A DNA stretch of 64,000 bases. Origin: Siphonodentalium dalli. Its lineage: Eukaryota > Mollusca > Scaphopoda > Gadilida > Siphonodentaliidae. The position numbers were made by a program, and so were the translations under genes. How positions within the stretch are numbered: the stretch's first letter is position 1; the number at the start of each line of letters is the position of its first letter. Location: NCBI GenBank assembly GCA_032622095.1, contig CP136062.1, positions 153,692,875-153,756,874 on the forward strand. Direction: 5' to 3'. The notes under the pieces were generated by a model. It was given only the letters and a program-made list of their open reading frames with translations, was not told the origin of the DNA and searched no databases. This document shows, in pieces, positions 1 to 12,319 of the stretch.

Positions 1-315
1 AATGAATATCATTACAAAAAGTGTGCGAATCTGTAGTGGATCACAGTCTATCTGCTACATATGGTAATCACTGTGCTTCTTATGTGTTAATCGTTGATAA
101 TCTTTCTTAGCTGCGTAGTATTCACTCAGTGATTCATTTGGGTGATTGGAACATTTTAAAGCTTTAGACAATGTCTTTACTTTCGATTTCTGTGCCTGAC
201 ATTCATCATCAAACAATTTCAATCGATGGCACAGAGGGTGCTTTTAGATATGTCCATTTTGAGGTAGCTCATTTACATACTAGTATGAATTAAGTAGACT
301 TAATTAAAGGAATAA
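1..315. other. Unassigned AT-rich sequence
   Basis: I see no gene, RNA or recognisable element here. Confidence 0.4.
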
Positions 316-656
316 TCTTCATTTCAACAAGCCATATTTCCGACTAAATCCTGAAAAATTACCCATAATTCTGATGTGGTTAAGGAGTCGATTATTTATG
401 GCATTACTGTAGTTACACTGTATAAATACATTTGGGCCGAATCACAAACATATAAATCGCAAAGAGTTTTATAAAAGTTTGTGATCGACACAAATGCATG
501 AATTTATACTGTGTAATTATAGTAATGCCCTAAATAATCGACACAATGAGAGCTTTCGGATGAATTTCAATAAGCCATATTTCTGACTAAATCCTGAAAA
601 ACTACCCATAATTCTGCTGTGGTTAAGGAGTCGATTATTTAGGGCATTACTGTATA
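316..656. repeat. Two fragments of the CAGTAATGCC foldback MITE
   Basis: Two right-hand halves (about 321-412 and 517-652) end in 'gggcattactgta'-type termini, matching the foldbacks at 20341, 30843, 32210 and 58580. Between them, about 413-515, lies a further imperfect inverted repeat (tacactgtataaatacattt against its complement). The second fragment keeps a short left arm, so it is an internally deleted copy. Confidence 0.65.
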
Positions 657-1208
657 AGAGTACAGTAAGTCAGACTTACTCATATAATTCATCTGCGGAG
701 TGCGGATACATTGTTATCCATAGAGAGCGTCATGAAGTTTTCAATTTTGTCGCACAGAACTATATGATTCCATTATAGCTTGTTTAAATTGTTGCTCTGT
801 TTTGGTAGTCCAATGAATACTAGTTGGGTAAGTCATTGGTTGCATTCGGAGACTTGCAGTCGAATCGAATCTCGAATCGAAATAAGAGGTGATATTAGCG
901 AATCAAATCGATTATATACATGATGAGCCATCAATGATAATGGGGGTGGCGATACATGTATAAACATGAGTTGATGTACCACATGTACATATATCTGATT
1001 AATAAATATTATTCAATATTTTCCAATGATACCCTACATTGTTTTTCGGAAAAATTGGCATAATTCAATCCAATCATACTTATACAAAATGTCTACGGTA
1101 ACTTTTCCTGCAGGTTGGCAATTTGAACAGAATATTGAAAATTCTCATACTTTTGACTTACAGTAACTGTTAAAAGTATGATTTAGTTTTCATATTAATG
1201 ATAGTATG
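657..1208. other. Unassigned sequence
   Basis: No gene found. A short run of 'cgaatcgaatc' near 855-885 resembles the interior of the hAT elements at 25237 and 39986 and may be a fragment. Confidence 0.35.
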
Positions 1209-1234
1209 GTGCTGAAATATTTCAGTATCTAATG

Positions 1235-1628
1235 AGCAAGACTGCAAATATTGTGTCTGTCGTTTGCAGAATGAGGCCCCAGAGGGTGAATTTAATGACA
1301 CCATCCCGCACTGCAGGCTAGCATCACCAAATTCACTCTCTGGTAACCTCATTCTGCTGAGGCCTCAATTGCTATGGGAGACCTAGGATCAGATTGAAGT
1401 TCCTCAATTGAAGTTTGTGATGTTCACCCATTGGTCATCTCAAATTTTATCTTCTGAAATTAGGGGATATAGAAACTGAACAGAAGGGAAAAAGTAACTA
1501 AAAACGATGTTAGTTTGAGACTATAGATACTTCCCAGAAGATAAGGCCTAAGCTGTGTGGGGTAGTGTCACTAGATTCACCCCTGGGACCTCATTCTGCA
1601 AATGACAGACACACTATTTCAAGGCTTG
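1235..1628. mobile_element. hAT-type MITE, GAGGTCCCCAGAGGG family, copy a
   Basis: Terminal inverted repeats of the type CAAGCCTGCAAATAGTGTG ... and its complement ending GGCTTG, followed inward by inverted copies of 'gaggtccccagagggtgaat'. The 8-bp target duplications at other copies (57076, 7219) support hAT ancestry. This copy is flanked by a direct repeat of about 27 bp (see findings). Confidence 0.7.
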
Positions 1629-1684
1629 TGCTGAAATATTTCAGTATCTAAATGAGTTCTATAAATAAATCTTTAAATGAAACA

Positions 1685-1856
1685 TTGTAGTACCTGAGCC
1701 ATCTTTGGATTGACACGAAAAAAAAACAAACAGAAATAAATTATCCCATATGAATCCAATTCAAAGACTTGAACACGTCTTGTCCATCAGTAAATCCATT
1801 AAAATGCGCAGTCATACTGGTACTATAGCTAGTAGTTGCTTTATATATTATTCATA
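1685..1856. repeat. Interspersed repeat interrupted by a Helitron
   Basis: Matches about 5425-5600 and 6085-6260 ('gagccatctttggattga', 'cagtaaatccatcaaaatg'). It continues at 2716-2774 beyond the Helitron insertion ('tatatatctcaaaa', 'caccaagaataactcac'). Confidence 0.6.
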
Positions 1857-2715
1857 TCTATACTAATATAAAAGGGGTCGCTTCAGTGGCTGTGTATAAT
1901 TGACATCAGACTTTGAGTCGCAAGGTGAGCTCGCCGCCACGGACCGGCGTTCGAATCCCACACAATCGATAAAAAAATCATCTTAAAAACACATACAGTA
2001 TACTAATTAAACTCAATTTTGTTTTTTGTTTGTCCAGGCGACCAAATGGCTGGACACTCAGCTGAATATTTGTACATAGGGGCAATTTGACCATTTATAG
2101 GTTCTTTGACCACAGATGTCTTAAAAGGGCACTAATTATACATTTTTATATATCTTGGCTGTACACAACCAAACAGCTGGTCCCTCAGAGATGAAAATTT
2201 GTACACAGAATGTCATGGGATAGGTGTCATTGAAATCAGGTGTCTTAAAAGGGGCAATAATGATTAATTTTACTAAATAATTATATACCCAAAATGTTTG
2301 GAATCTGGTCGTTGAAAATTGATTCACAGGGGTAAATTGGTACACATGAGTCACCTGACCAGGGGAATGCCATGGGATAGGCACCTTTGACCTCAGATGA
2401 CTTAAACGTGGGCTAATAGATTATATGAACATAGATTATCAATGTGTTTATTATCAGCTCAGAAGATATGTGGACAAATTGGCACATTGAGATAATTTGA
2501 CATGGGGAGTGTCATGGGATAGGTGCTTAAAGAGGCAATAATAATAATTATCAATAAAGAGCGTTTGTTAACAACTTATAAAGTATAGAGGTAACTTTAT
2601 CCGGAGAGTGTCATGCAATAGGTGATGTTTACTTTAGGTGAATAATAATTAATTTAAAAGGGGCACTCATGATTGATTCATTCTTTACCCAAGCAATGCC
2701 GGGAACCCCAGCTAG
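1857..2715 (+). mobile_element. Non-autonomous Helitron
   Basis: Begins TCTATACTAATATAAA after an A and ends CCCCAGCTAG before a T, the A|T insertion and CTAG end typical of Helitrons. The 3' GC-rich hairpin is degenerate (gccgggaaccccagc). No target duplication is present. The interior holds about five degenerate units of roughly 125 bp ('gtcatgggataggtg', 'cttaaaaggggcaata'). A tRNA box-B-like string, GTTCGAATCC, lies at about 1949. No coding capacity. Confidence 0.7.
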
Positions 2716-2774
2716 TATGTATATATATCTCAAAAGATTAAATTCATTCACCAAGAATAACTCACAAAATATCT

Positions 2775-3255
2775 TTAACCCTTTGAGTGCCAAGACCGCT
2801 TTTTGTTTCAACCCATATACCCTGTGCCAATGCATTCTCTTATATATGCGAGTCGACCATAGGTCGCTTCGCATATATAAGAGAATGCATTGGCCTAACA
2901 ATTTTTCATCATTTGTTATTATTTTTTACAATTTTTTTTACAATTTTAATAATTTTTTCTTATATTCTTTAACTCATTCAGTGCCAGACTTATTTTGTAG
3001 GTTTAGTGCTAGGGAATATTACGTTTTTCATGGGCATCAAAATTATTACTATGAATACTTGGTGATAGTTTTGAGTTATAACATTCCCCTAAGGTTTTCT
3101 CCAGTTTGTTTTTAAATTCACTATAGCAGGCTTAAGCATACCCAAAAAAATTCAACCCCAAAACAAATATAATTTTTTTTTTTTTTTTTTAGGGCCGATT
3201 TTACAAACTGTAAATTAGGGACGATGAGATCGGTCCCTGGCACTCAAAGGGTTAA
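2775..3255. mobile_element. TTAA MITE copy A, CCCTTTGAGTGCCA termini, with one palindrome cassette
   Basis: TTAA on both sides, then CCCTTTGAGTGCCA inverted at the right end (TGGCACTCAAAGGG). Inside, at about 2827-2895, is a single copy of the 69-bp palindrome found twice in the CCCTTTACCC family, with one arm mismatch. It contains a T run at about 3172-3190. The TTAA target and CCC start are piggyBac-like. Confidence 0.7.
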
Positions 3256-3539
3256 ATATATATAAATATCTTTATTTCAGCCAATAGTGTCCATATTAGT
3301 TGTGTTTTGATAAATTACTGAGGTATATATAACATGCAATTATAGTGTAAACATGGCATATTGCTGCAAACATTTACTACAGTGGATTTATATATACAAT
3401 AAATCGGCCAATATATTATCAGTTCTGAAGTGTATAATATATCTGACCTCATTATTGCATATAAAACACAGTTATTCGACTTGCTCACCCTTTCACGAAA
3501 ACCATACACAAACTTTCATCTCAACATTGGCATAGACAT
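3256..3539. other. Unassigned AT-rich sequence
   Basis: No gene or recognisable element; short open frames look like noise. Confidence 0.35.
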
Positions 3540-3819
3540 TTTTTTTTAACCAAATAGTTGGTTACAATTGTATCTTTCTAAAAGTACGAAATTTCGACTT
3601 TCACTGAAGGTGAACTTAATGAAACCAAATCAAGTATTAATAAAGTGTCAGGTAATGTTACATCTATGATATATTTTCCAAGGCTACTTTATTATAGATT
3701 ATTATAATAATGATTTGCTAATCTTCTAGACATTCTGTCTTGATATAATAATTCCTGTTCATCTCCAAATATCCAATTGCACATACACCTTCAGTGACAG
3801 TTGAAATTTCTTACTTTTA

Positions 3820-4634
3820 GGCCCGTTTTATACGTCGCGCCAAACACGGGTCGCGCTATCTTCCTCTGGCTCGACATTGGCGCATCTCTGGCTCGTGTTA
3901 CGTTTGTTTGATTTATACATCGAGCCAGCTGGCACGTGCTGTAATCGTATATTTCGAAAATTTTTAGCATTTCTGATACAAAATGCCGTCTGCTATAATC
4001 ATTTCCGCGATATTGTCCTCTGACAATGCACTATAAACTGGCCCTGTATACAGTGCATGAATCTCATAACTTACGCTTAAATTTCGTTGGTTTCAAAATC
4101 GGAATCTTGTCATTCGTTTCCCTTGAACCTTTGAATATATATCTCTGCAATATATTTATTCCCAACTTTCGCAAAACGTCTTTTGTCAGTCGATACATGT
4201 ATGTCCCCGTAGTACCGTGCAATTGTCTTCAATGTATATTTACAATGGCCAAGAGTTAGCACGCCTGTGGCCCGACGCTGTTTTATAAGACGTGCCAGAC
4301 ACGGGTCGCGCTAGGATGACTCAAGAGATAATGTAATGACGCCAAAAACTTCAAATTGCACATGCTCTCCGCCAAAGGGGTTCTAAATGGGGAATGGTTT
4401 TCCCTGAATCATCTTAGCGCGACCCGTGTTTAGCACGTCGTATAAAACAGTGTCGAGCCCCAGACGTGTAGCACGTCGGTACCAGACGTGTAGCACGTTG
4501 GGTCGTGTCAGAGAAATTCTGACGCAGCAGTTGGTTTTATACATCGTGCTCCAGTCGCGCTATCTTGGACTTTGTCATTTTCACACTAATAAGGCTGGCG
4601 CGACCCGTGTCTGGCTCGACATATAAAACGGGCC
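3820..4634. mobile_element. PIF/Harbinger-like MITE with TTA target duplication
   Basis: Termini GGCCCGTTTTATACGTCG and, inverted, CGACATATAAAACGGGCC, with TTA directly on both sides (3817-3819, 4635-4637). The interior repeats 'cacgggtcgcgc' and its complement several times, and a shorter inverted pair at about 4279-4452 suggests an internal nested copy. The uninterrupted target is seen at about 5866-5885 ('gtacttttagaaagata'), with a single TTA. Confidence 0.75.
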
Positions 4635-4652
4635 TTAGAAAGATACAATTTT

Positions 4653-4980
4653 ATCACATAATTTGCCCATAAAAGCAGTTTCATAATTATCGATAAGAGA
4701 CACGTTTAATATCAGCGCGTGCGATGACGTCACATCGTTTTTCAAATGACTTGCGATCGCTGCGTTTTTTATCGTTGTTTTCGATGGATATTTCGCATTG
4801 CTTCGCGTTTATTTGATCATGTGATAAAAAGTATCTCACACTCGTCCTATTTTATACGTAATTTATCAACCTCGTCCACTAAATTCTATTTGAGCCTCGG
4901 TAAACCTCGGCTCAAATCGAATTTAGTGAACTCGGTTGATAAATTCCGTATAAAATAGAAACTCATGTGAGATCCTCTAT
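4653..4980. mobile_element. Foldback element
   Basis: About 4829-4975 forms a long imperfect hairpin ('attttatacgtaatttatcaac' type arm with 'ctaaattc' against its complement). The whole block interrupts the sequence that reads 'gataaaattgtaacaaactg' at about 5874-5893, so it is an insertion. Ends are approximate. Confidence 0.5.
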
Positions 4981-6420
4981 GTAACCAACTGTTTGGTTAA
5001 AAAAAAATTGCACTTTTAGATATCAAGTTAGGAAATTAAAAACAAAACCCAGATATTTTCATATTTTTCACATAGAAATAACTAAATTCTTGATGAGGTT
5101 CATTTACCCTTCCATGACTGGAGCTTCCTGAAATTATGCGAAAACTCTATAACTCTGTATTCTCTTATATATATAATCCGCCATTGGTTTTACTGCTATT
5201 ACCCTTTCATGACAGGAGCTGTGCTGTTGTCACATTAAAGATCCTGTGCCAAATATCCAATAGCACCTACACCTTAAGTGACAGTCAAAATTTTGTACTT
5301 TTAGATTTCAAGGTTGGAAATTGGAAAACAAATATGGAAATTTTCATATTTTTCACATAGAAATAACTTAATTCTTCATGAGATTCAATTAAAAACAAAA
5401 CTTGAATAGAAACAACAAAATACCTTGAGCCATCTTTGGATTGAGCAGAAAGCTAATTAACAGAAGAAAGTTATCCTACTGGGTTATCAGTAAATCCATC
5501 AAAATGCGTCGTCCATCATATTGTAAGTTTCTTTATGTGTATACATATGGTATGCATATATATCTCAAAACATTGAATTCGATCACCAAGAATACCTCAC
5601 AAAACGTCTATACTTAATGAAACCAAATCATGTATTAACAAGTGAAAGCTAGCACCTATGATAAGATTTACCAAGCCTACTTAATTATAGATTAATTCGA
5701 GATATAGGAGATTAGCAAATCATTATTGTATTACATGTAATCTATAATAAAGTAGCCTTGGAAAATCTATCATAGGTGCAGAACAGGAATTATTATAACA
5801 ATAGATATTGTTCATCTCCAAATAGCCACTTGCCTACACCTTCAGTGAAAGTCGATATTTTGTACTTTTAGAAAGATAAAATTGTAACAAACTGTTTGGT
5901 TAGAATTTAAAAAAATTGTATTTTTAGATTTCAAGGGTGGAAATTTGAGGAAAAAATATGGAAATTTTCACATAGAAAAATCTAATTTCTTGATTGGCTA
6001 AACAATTTGTATTTTAGATTTGGAAAAAAAATGGAAATTTTCATATTGTTCATTAAAAAAATAAAACTTGAAAGGAAACAACAAAATACCTGAGCCATCT
6101 TTGGATTGAGCAGAAAAAGAAATAATCCTATATCAGTAAATCCATCAAAATCCACAGTACATCATATTGTTAGTTGCCAATATGTATAATTACGTATTAG
6201 ACATATATGTATGTACATATCACAAAACATCGAATTCGATCACCAAGAATAACTCACCAAATGTCTTATAGTTAATGAAACAAAATCATGTATTAATCAG
6301 TTAACACCTATGATAGATTTACCAAGGCTACTTTATCATTGATTACTACAATACGGTAATGACTTGCTAATCTGCTAGACATTCTGTCTTGATATAATAG
6401 TTCCTATTCAGTTTATATAA

Positions 6421-7218
6421 AAGATTTTATTGGTCTATTCGTCTCACATGACAATGTTTCACTTTAATCTTTTCAGATTAAGAGTTGTTATGGGACACCT
6501 CAACTATGTGATTTCAATCACGAGTTGAAAAGAATTGAAAGTGGAGTCACAAATAGTAAAAGTCATTGAGGTGAAAAGTCAATAGCTTATTAAGCAGTAG
6601 AATTCCCTGTCGGTCTTTGATAATTTGACACCTGAATGAAATACAATGTAGTTTGGCAATCAAGAAGTCTTCCGAATGGATGTGTCTCGATACGTCTAGG
6701 GTGTAGATGTTGAATTGTAGAATTGGCCATGTCGGGAACATTGATTAACAGAAACTGTCCGTAACTTTTGATAACTTTATATGTATATAAGTCTATCTTG
6801 ATAAACACAGCAAGCATCGGTATAATAGGTTAAACAGGTCTTGTCGGATCGGCTGCCGAAGAGAGAGTGGTTCTCTGGTATCCCTCGAGCTAGTAGTTAT
6901 TACACTGCATGGTATATATCATGCATCCGAATAAGGTCTGATATATCATTATACACATGCCTGTGGCGTGTATCATACCATCGGTACTGTGGAATGATCG
7001 TTGTCTGATCCTTCCAACATATAAGATGGTAGTATACAAGTCACATCCAATTTAGAATATGATCTTAATAATTATGCATATCTCGGTGTGCTTCGATGTA
7101 CTGTGTCTATCTATACAATACAGGTAATGTCACACAACAAACCCATCTATTGATGTACTATCGGACAGATGATTGGAATAACAGATATTTAGAACAGATA
7201 TTTAGAGCCAAATATTAA
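6421..7218. other. Unassigned sequence
   Basis: No gene, RNA or recognised transposon found on either strand. Confidence 0.35.
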
Positions 7219-7618
7219 CAAGCCTGCAAAAAGTGTGTCTGTTATTTGAAGAATGGGGTCCCCTGTGGGTGAATTTATCGATGCTATCCCACACAGCCGG
7301 ACTCAACTGCTATGGAAGACTAAGGATCAGATCAGATTGAAGTTCCCCAGTTGAAGTTGGTGATGTTCGCCTCGATTCTGCATTTTATCTTCTGCAAATT
7401 GGGATATAGAAACTTCCCGGAATGGAAATAGTAACTAAAAACAATGTTGATTTGAGAATATAGATACTTCCCAGAAGATATGATGCCTGAGTAGAATGAG
7501 GTCCCCAGAGGGTGAATTTGGTGATGCTAGCCCCCTGTGCGTGATAGCGCCTCTAAATTCACCCTCTGGGGACCTCATTTTGCAAATGAAATACATACTA
7601 ATACTAATTGCAGGCTTG
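7219..7618. mobile_element. hAT-type MITE, GAGGTCCCCAGAGGG family, copy b
   Basis: Termini CAAGCCTGCAAA and GCAGGCTTG, flanked by AATATTAA on the left and AATATTAG on the right, an 8-bp target duplication with one mismatch. The interior carries inverted 'gaggtccccagagggtgaat' blocks. Confidence 0.75.
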
Positions 7619-7680
7619 AATATTAGTGGACTATTAGAATGGATTAAGAGCTGTAAAGCATATTACCAAATGTCTCACAA

Positions 7681-9835
7681 TCTATATCTATATTTGCGAA
7701 TGTCTGTCTGTCTGTCTGTCTGTGTTCTATAGAAATTCACAGGGGACCATCTAGATGGCACCAAAAGGGTCTAATAGGGGTAACTTTTTACGAGAAAGAT
7801 AATGGTGCGGGTTAGGATTTTCTAAGTGACGCCGATTCCCAGATTGCCACGAAACTTATATATAATCATCCCCATGATATAAGGAATCTGATGGTGTGGT
7901 TTAAATATGTCAAAAGTGGCACCGTTCGAGTCAGGGATACATGGAAAGGGGAGGGGCGCCAAAATTGATAAACTAAGTATAGCACCAAACGGGTCTACTA
8001 GGGGTAATGTTTTGCGAGAAAGATAATGGTGTGGGTTAGAATTTTCTAAAGTGACGCTGTTGTCAGGGGCAGAAAAGGGGAGGGGCAGAACAAATGTTTG
8101 TCGCCGATTGCCACGAAACTTATATATAATCATTCCCATGATATGAGGAATCTAATGATGTGTTTAAATATGTCAAAAGTGGCCCCATTCACGTCAGGGA
8201 TGCACAGAATGGGAGAGGTGCACAAAATTGATTTTAGAGCCGATTTCCACCAAATTTATATATATTCTGCTCCATACAAGGAATCTAATTGTGCGATTTA
8301 AAGACTCCAAATTGCTGTGTTTGGATGAAAGATTGTGGGAGGAGCAATCAATTTGATAAGAATAGGTTTAGTCGCCGATTGTCACCACACTTATACAATA
8401 TCATCCCCGTGGTATGAGGAGTCTAATGGTGTGGCTTAAATCTGTCAAAAGTTTCATCATTCGAGTCAGGGGTGAACTGAAAGGCAGAGGGGCACCAAAA
8501 TAGATACGCAATAATTTTAGCACCAATTTCCACCAAAGTGATACGCATTCTTATCAATAATACAAAGAGTCTGATCGTGTGATTTAAAGACGCCATGTTG
8601 GTGCTGTTTGGGTGAGAGATGGGGGTGGGTGGGCACTAAATTTGATCAAAATTGGTTTAGTCGCCGATTAGTACCAAAATTATCAATAATCATCTTCATG
8701 ATATCAGGAGTCTAATTGTGTGGTTTAAGGATGCCACAAGCTGTCACAAGTGGTGCCATTCGAGTCAGGATGCATAGAGTGTGAGAGGAACAATAAGATG
8801 AACAATATGTTTAGCGCCGATTTCCACCAGATTGATACATATTCTTCTCCGTGATATATATAGAGGATATGAAATGAGTGTTTCTCTCATATGATATTTA
8901 TGAAACGAGTCTAAGAATTTTCAGTTTTCTCGAGCCTCCGGCGAGAGAAAACTGAAAATATGTGACAAGTTTCATAAATATCATATGAGAGAAACACGAA
9001 TTACATATTCTATTTATCATATGACACCTATATATTGATTATGATGTCCAAAATGCACACAAATCACTAAATAGCTATATGACATCGGCAGCAAAAGGTT
9101 AATGTGACGTCACTTCATTGCACCGGAAGCCCAATTACACCTGGTGAACTAGCAGAAATAATATGCACGCGAAGATATAGTGCGCTATTCTGTTCTCAGT
9201 TTGTGACATTATATCGTATGTTTATTAGATAAATACGAATTACATATTCTATTTATCGAATAACAATGTCCAAAACTATATATTTTAAGATTATAATTGC
9301 GAGAATTTCGGCATCGCGTTGATTGACGCGCACGAATTTGACCTGCATTTAGTTAGAGATACTGCTCGGCACCGGCTGCCATTCAGCCAATCAAAACACA
9401 CTTTTTGTCAACAAACCAATCAAATTATCGGAAGGTGATATGAACTAGTAGTTCATATGAAATTGATTTATGACATACTTTCCAACGTAAATAATGATTG
9501 AGCCATATGATAAATATATATACGAGAAATCTAATCGTGTGGTTTAGATACGCCAGATTGGTGCCGTTTGGATGAGAGATATGGAGCCATAAATTTGATA
9601 TGAATTTGTATACTCGCCAATTTTCACCAATTTTATATATATTTTTATTATATTTCCATAAGTGTGTGGTTTAATGATGACAAAAGGGGCGCCGCCTCCG
9701 TCTGAAATAGGGACGCGTGAAGGCCACCAAAACTGATAAAAAAATATGTTTAGTGCCAATAACCATCAAATTCATGCATGTTCTTCTCAAATGATACGAT
9801 GAGTCAAATCATGATTGTTAAAAACGTATAATGAG
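7681..9835 (+). mobile_element. Helitron-like 5' end followed by a degenerate tandem array
   Basis: Starts TCTATATCTATATTTGCG after A, followed by a TCTG microsatellite, a frequent arrangement at Helitron 5' ends. The interior, about 7745-9770, is an array of diverged units of roughly 170 to 190 bp ('cgccgatttccacc', 'atgaggaatctaatg', 'gttcgagtcaggg'). I cannot place a convincing CTAG 3' end; the one at 10570 belongs to another element or to both. Confidence 0.45.
8857..9515. mobile_element. Foldback element inserted in the tandem array
   Basis: Interrupts an array unit between 'ccgtgatatata' and 'cgagaaatctaatcg'. Its left part, about 8880-8997, is a hairpin with arms containing 'tctcatatgatatttatgaa' and its complement around a GC-rich loop. 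A second block of 'acgaattacatattctattt' occurs twice (8996, 9236). Ends are approximate. Confidence 0.5.
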
Positions 9836-10228
9836 CTAGCAAAACAGATACATAGAAGAAAGCATTAAACGTATATTTCTCATTTTATTTAAGAGATACA
9901 CATACTCTTGCAAACTGAGAGACCTCGAACCGTCAGAGGATTGCATATTAGAATGGATCATGTATATATTATAACACAATTGAGTCTGTTCCATTCAATA
10001 TAGTTTCCACACAAAACAAAATACAATAAACCACTCAAAATCGCGCTCTGCTGTGTCGGGCACATGTAGATGCATGCATAGCAACATTTGTTTTAAACTG
10101 AGAATATTTCGCCAATAGATAGCGCCATAAACAGAGGAGCACCTGGACATTTCTTTGAAACATCTGTATCATATATCATAGCCAGGTGTCCTCAAAATCT
10201 TAGTCTAACAACTAGATTGATTGATACA
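9836..10228. other. Unassigned sequence
   Basis: No gene or element recognised. Confidence 0.3.
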
Positions 10229-10570
10229 TCTCTATATATATAAAGCCCAATTGTCGTCTTTAAATTTTGCGAACTAATGTGTTTATGATGTTCATGTTTC
10301 ATGTCATAACCTCTGACGTATACACAGAAAATAAATAAATGCTTCTTTATTGGTGCAACTGATTAATCGCGATAAACAAAATGACAATTGACAAGGTGAG
10401 CCACTATTCCATGTGTAAGAATCACGTTTTATGATGCTATTTGAATATACAATTTATGAGAATACATGTAACACTTTGAGCAAGAGTAATCTCTATTCCC
10501 ACCAAATATCCACAACATGCAGAGGATTTCGCATCACTTTAACCTGGGCAACACCGGGTAACCCTGCTAG
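10229..10570 (+). mobile_element. Short non-autonomous Helitron
   Basis: Starts TCTCTATATATATAAAG after A. Ends with the hairpin-like 'cctgggcaacaccgggtaa' and CCCTGCTAG before T, a classical Helitron 3' end. 342 bp, non-coding. Confidence 0.7.
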
Positions 10571-11089
10571 TGTTTATTATAATCTGAGTAAAAATCTTGT
10601 GAAATTCATGGGCATTTCTGCTATTTGTCAATTGTTTTGGTGGTGATGCATGTTATTATTATTTTTGTTTGTCTTGAATCATTTTTTAAACCCAAATGTT
10701 CATAAAGCAAGCTATTTTACTGTTGTGGCCTAATAGACAACAAAACATATTTTATCCAAAACATTTGCTATTTTTCCTTAAATACACGCAAAACGCAGTT
10801 TCCGATCTTTTATTACACGCTTGTTCCTAGAAGTACAGTGTTATTGCTGTTCCATATTTACAAATCCGTATGGAACGTACGTTCCATACGCATATGGAAC
10901 ATACGTTCCATGCGTATGGAACGTACATTCCATATGCGTATGGAACGTACGCATCTCGTTGACAGAAATGACGTACATGACGTTTGTCTCAATCATGAAA
11001 CCGGAACTATAAAATAAAAGCATCATCACACATGACAAAACACGTCCTCTATGTGCCTAAATAAAACTTCTAAGCCTGTATTTTTAATG
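10571..11089. repeat. Mostly unassigned; short palindromic repeats near 10866-10950
   Basis: About 10866-10950 repeats 'gtatggaacgtacgttccat' with alternating cat/gcg variants, each unit itself palindromic. The rest shows nothing recognisable. Confidence 0.5.
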
Positions 11090-11116
11090 CACGGATTCTA
11101 GGACGCGAAGCGTGTG

Positions 11117-11183
11117 ATAAACACAGAACGACACGATGTGTAAATGGGTTTGTCGATACACATCGTGTCATTCTGTGTATATA
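11117..11183. repeat. Hairpin with about 24-bp stem
   Basis: Arms 'acacagaacgacacgatgtg' and 'cacatcgtgtcattctgtgt' with a loop of about 18 nt; one mismatch. Origin unknown. Confidence 0.6.
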
Positions 11184-11199
11184 TCCCCCAGGGGCCTGT

Positions 11200-12089
11200 G
11201 TTATATCCTGCATCGCAACAAGTCGTAATCTGGATGACAACAGTGACTGTGCATGAGCTGTAGAGAGGCTCACTTCATTTGTAAACACAATATGATTAAC
11301 CGGCCAATTGGCATCAATTAGTCCTATTATTTTCTCAATATCAGGCTAAACATCTATTATATCCATTCAATTGAGTCGTTTGCTATGACAATGCCGAAAA
11401 CACTGAATACTATCAGTTGCATTTCACACAAAAATTTATTCGTTGATGACATCAATCCTGATGGTGACGCAACATGACTTCAACTGTGCGGTGCGTTATC
11501 TATACACAAGCAATGACATAGTTATCATAAAATACTACCTTTTTGACGATAGTCTGTTGTGTAAAGTGTAAGATAAACTGGTTATCCTCACTGTGTGTTA
11601 GGTATTCAAGTCTTGCTATCTTCTATAGGCCGCATATCGCCTCGTCCTGAATTAACGATATACAGCCCAGAGAAGTTAGCTTGACTTGAATACGGATCTC
11701 AGAAATACACAATCATGGTGGTGATAACCTATATTTATCTAAAATTATTATAGACTAAATCGGAACAAAAATATCTTTGAAACTTTCCTATAGTTTTATA
11801 AATAGTGTTGAAAAAACCTTAAATTAATTAATACTTACCTAATGAAACCATTTCCTCTCACAGAATATATATTAATGGGGTCTAAATGGGAGCACAGGTA
11901 TGAGGCATAGTATTATGTTAGCTCTATATGCCTAATTTGCTGTATGTTGTGAAGGCCTCAAGTGTTAAATAAACTCTTCATATTTGTTCACAGGGATAGT
12001 GAGAGTGATTATTTATGCATTTGCTCCCTGGGAGATACGTTCATAAGAAGTGGTTTGTAATATAATCCAGTCCAGTTCTATTGAAACAC
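11200..12089. other. Unassigned sequence
   Basis: No gene or element recognised. Confidence 0.3.
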
Positions 12090-12090
12090 G

Positions 12091-12250
12091 GACCCCCCGG
12101 TGGCTCAGTGGTAAGGTGTATGGGCATTAGGCCAAAATGAGTGATCCAGAAATAGGGAACTTGGTCAAATCTCGATCAGCGGAGATTTGTGATCCATAAT
12201 TTGTGGATTTGAGCAAGTTTGTCAGTTGCTTTTTTGGGGGGTTGGTGTTT
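12091..12250 (+). mobile_element. tRNA-derived SINE
   Basis: Begins CCCCCGGTGGCTCAGTGG, with a good RNA polymerase III A box (TGGCTCAGTGGTAAG). A weaker B box, GGTCAAATCTCGATC, lies about 55 nt further on. A polypyrimidine and G-rich tail follows. It is not a functional tRNA: the arms do not fold into a cloverleaf that I can see. Confidence 0.55.
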
Positions 12251-12319
12251 TCTACAAGTAATTGGTTATTTCCACGTGAATTAAATACTCTGGGACATAT
12301 TTTAGAATTTTAGACAGAG

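Larger units (their letters stand above)
3540..6420. repeat. Cluster of rearranged copies of one interspersed repeat
   Basis: Several direct and inverted copies share blocks such as 'ttcagtgacagttgaaattt', 'acttttagaaagataaaatt', 'aactgtttggtta' and 'tctagacattctgtcttgat'. Copies lie at about 3540-3820, 4980-5400, 5640-5900 and 6290-6420. Two elements are inserted in it (3820-4634 and about 4653-4980), and the uninterrupted copies serve as empty sites for both. Confidence 0.6.

Noticed and set aside
1920-1965. tRNA gene, because of GTTCGAATCC
   Set aside because: Only a B-box-like string; no cloverleaf, and it lies inside a Helitron.
7822-8301. Coding frames of 67-105 codons on both strands
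   Set aside because: Internal repeats match the tandem array unit; no domain and opposite-strand overlap.
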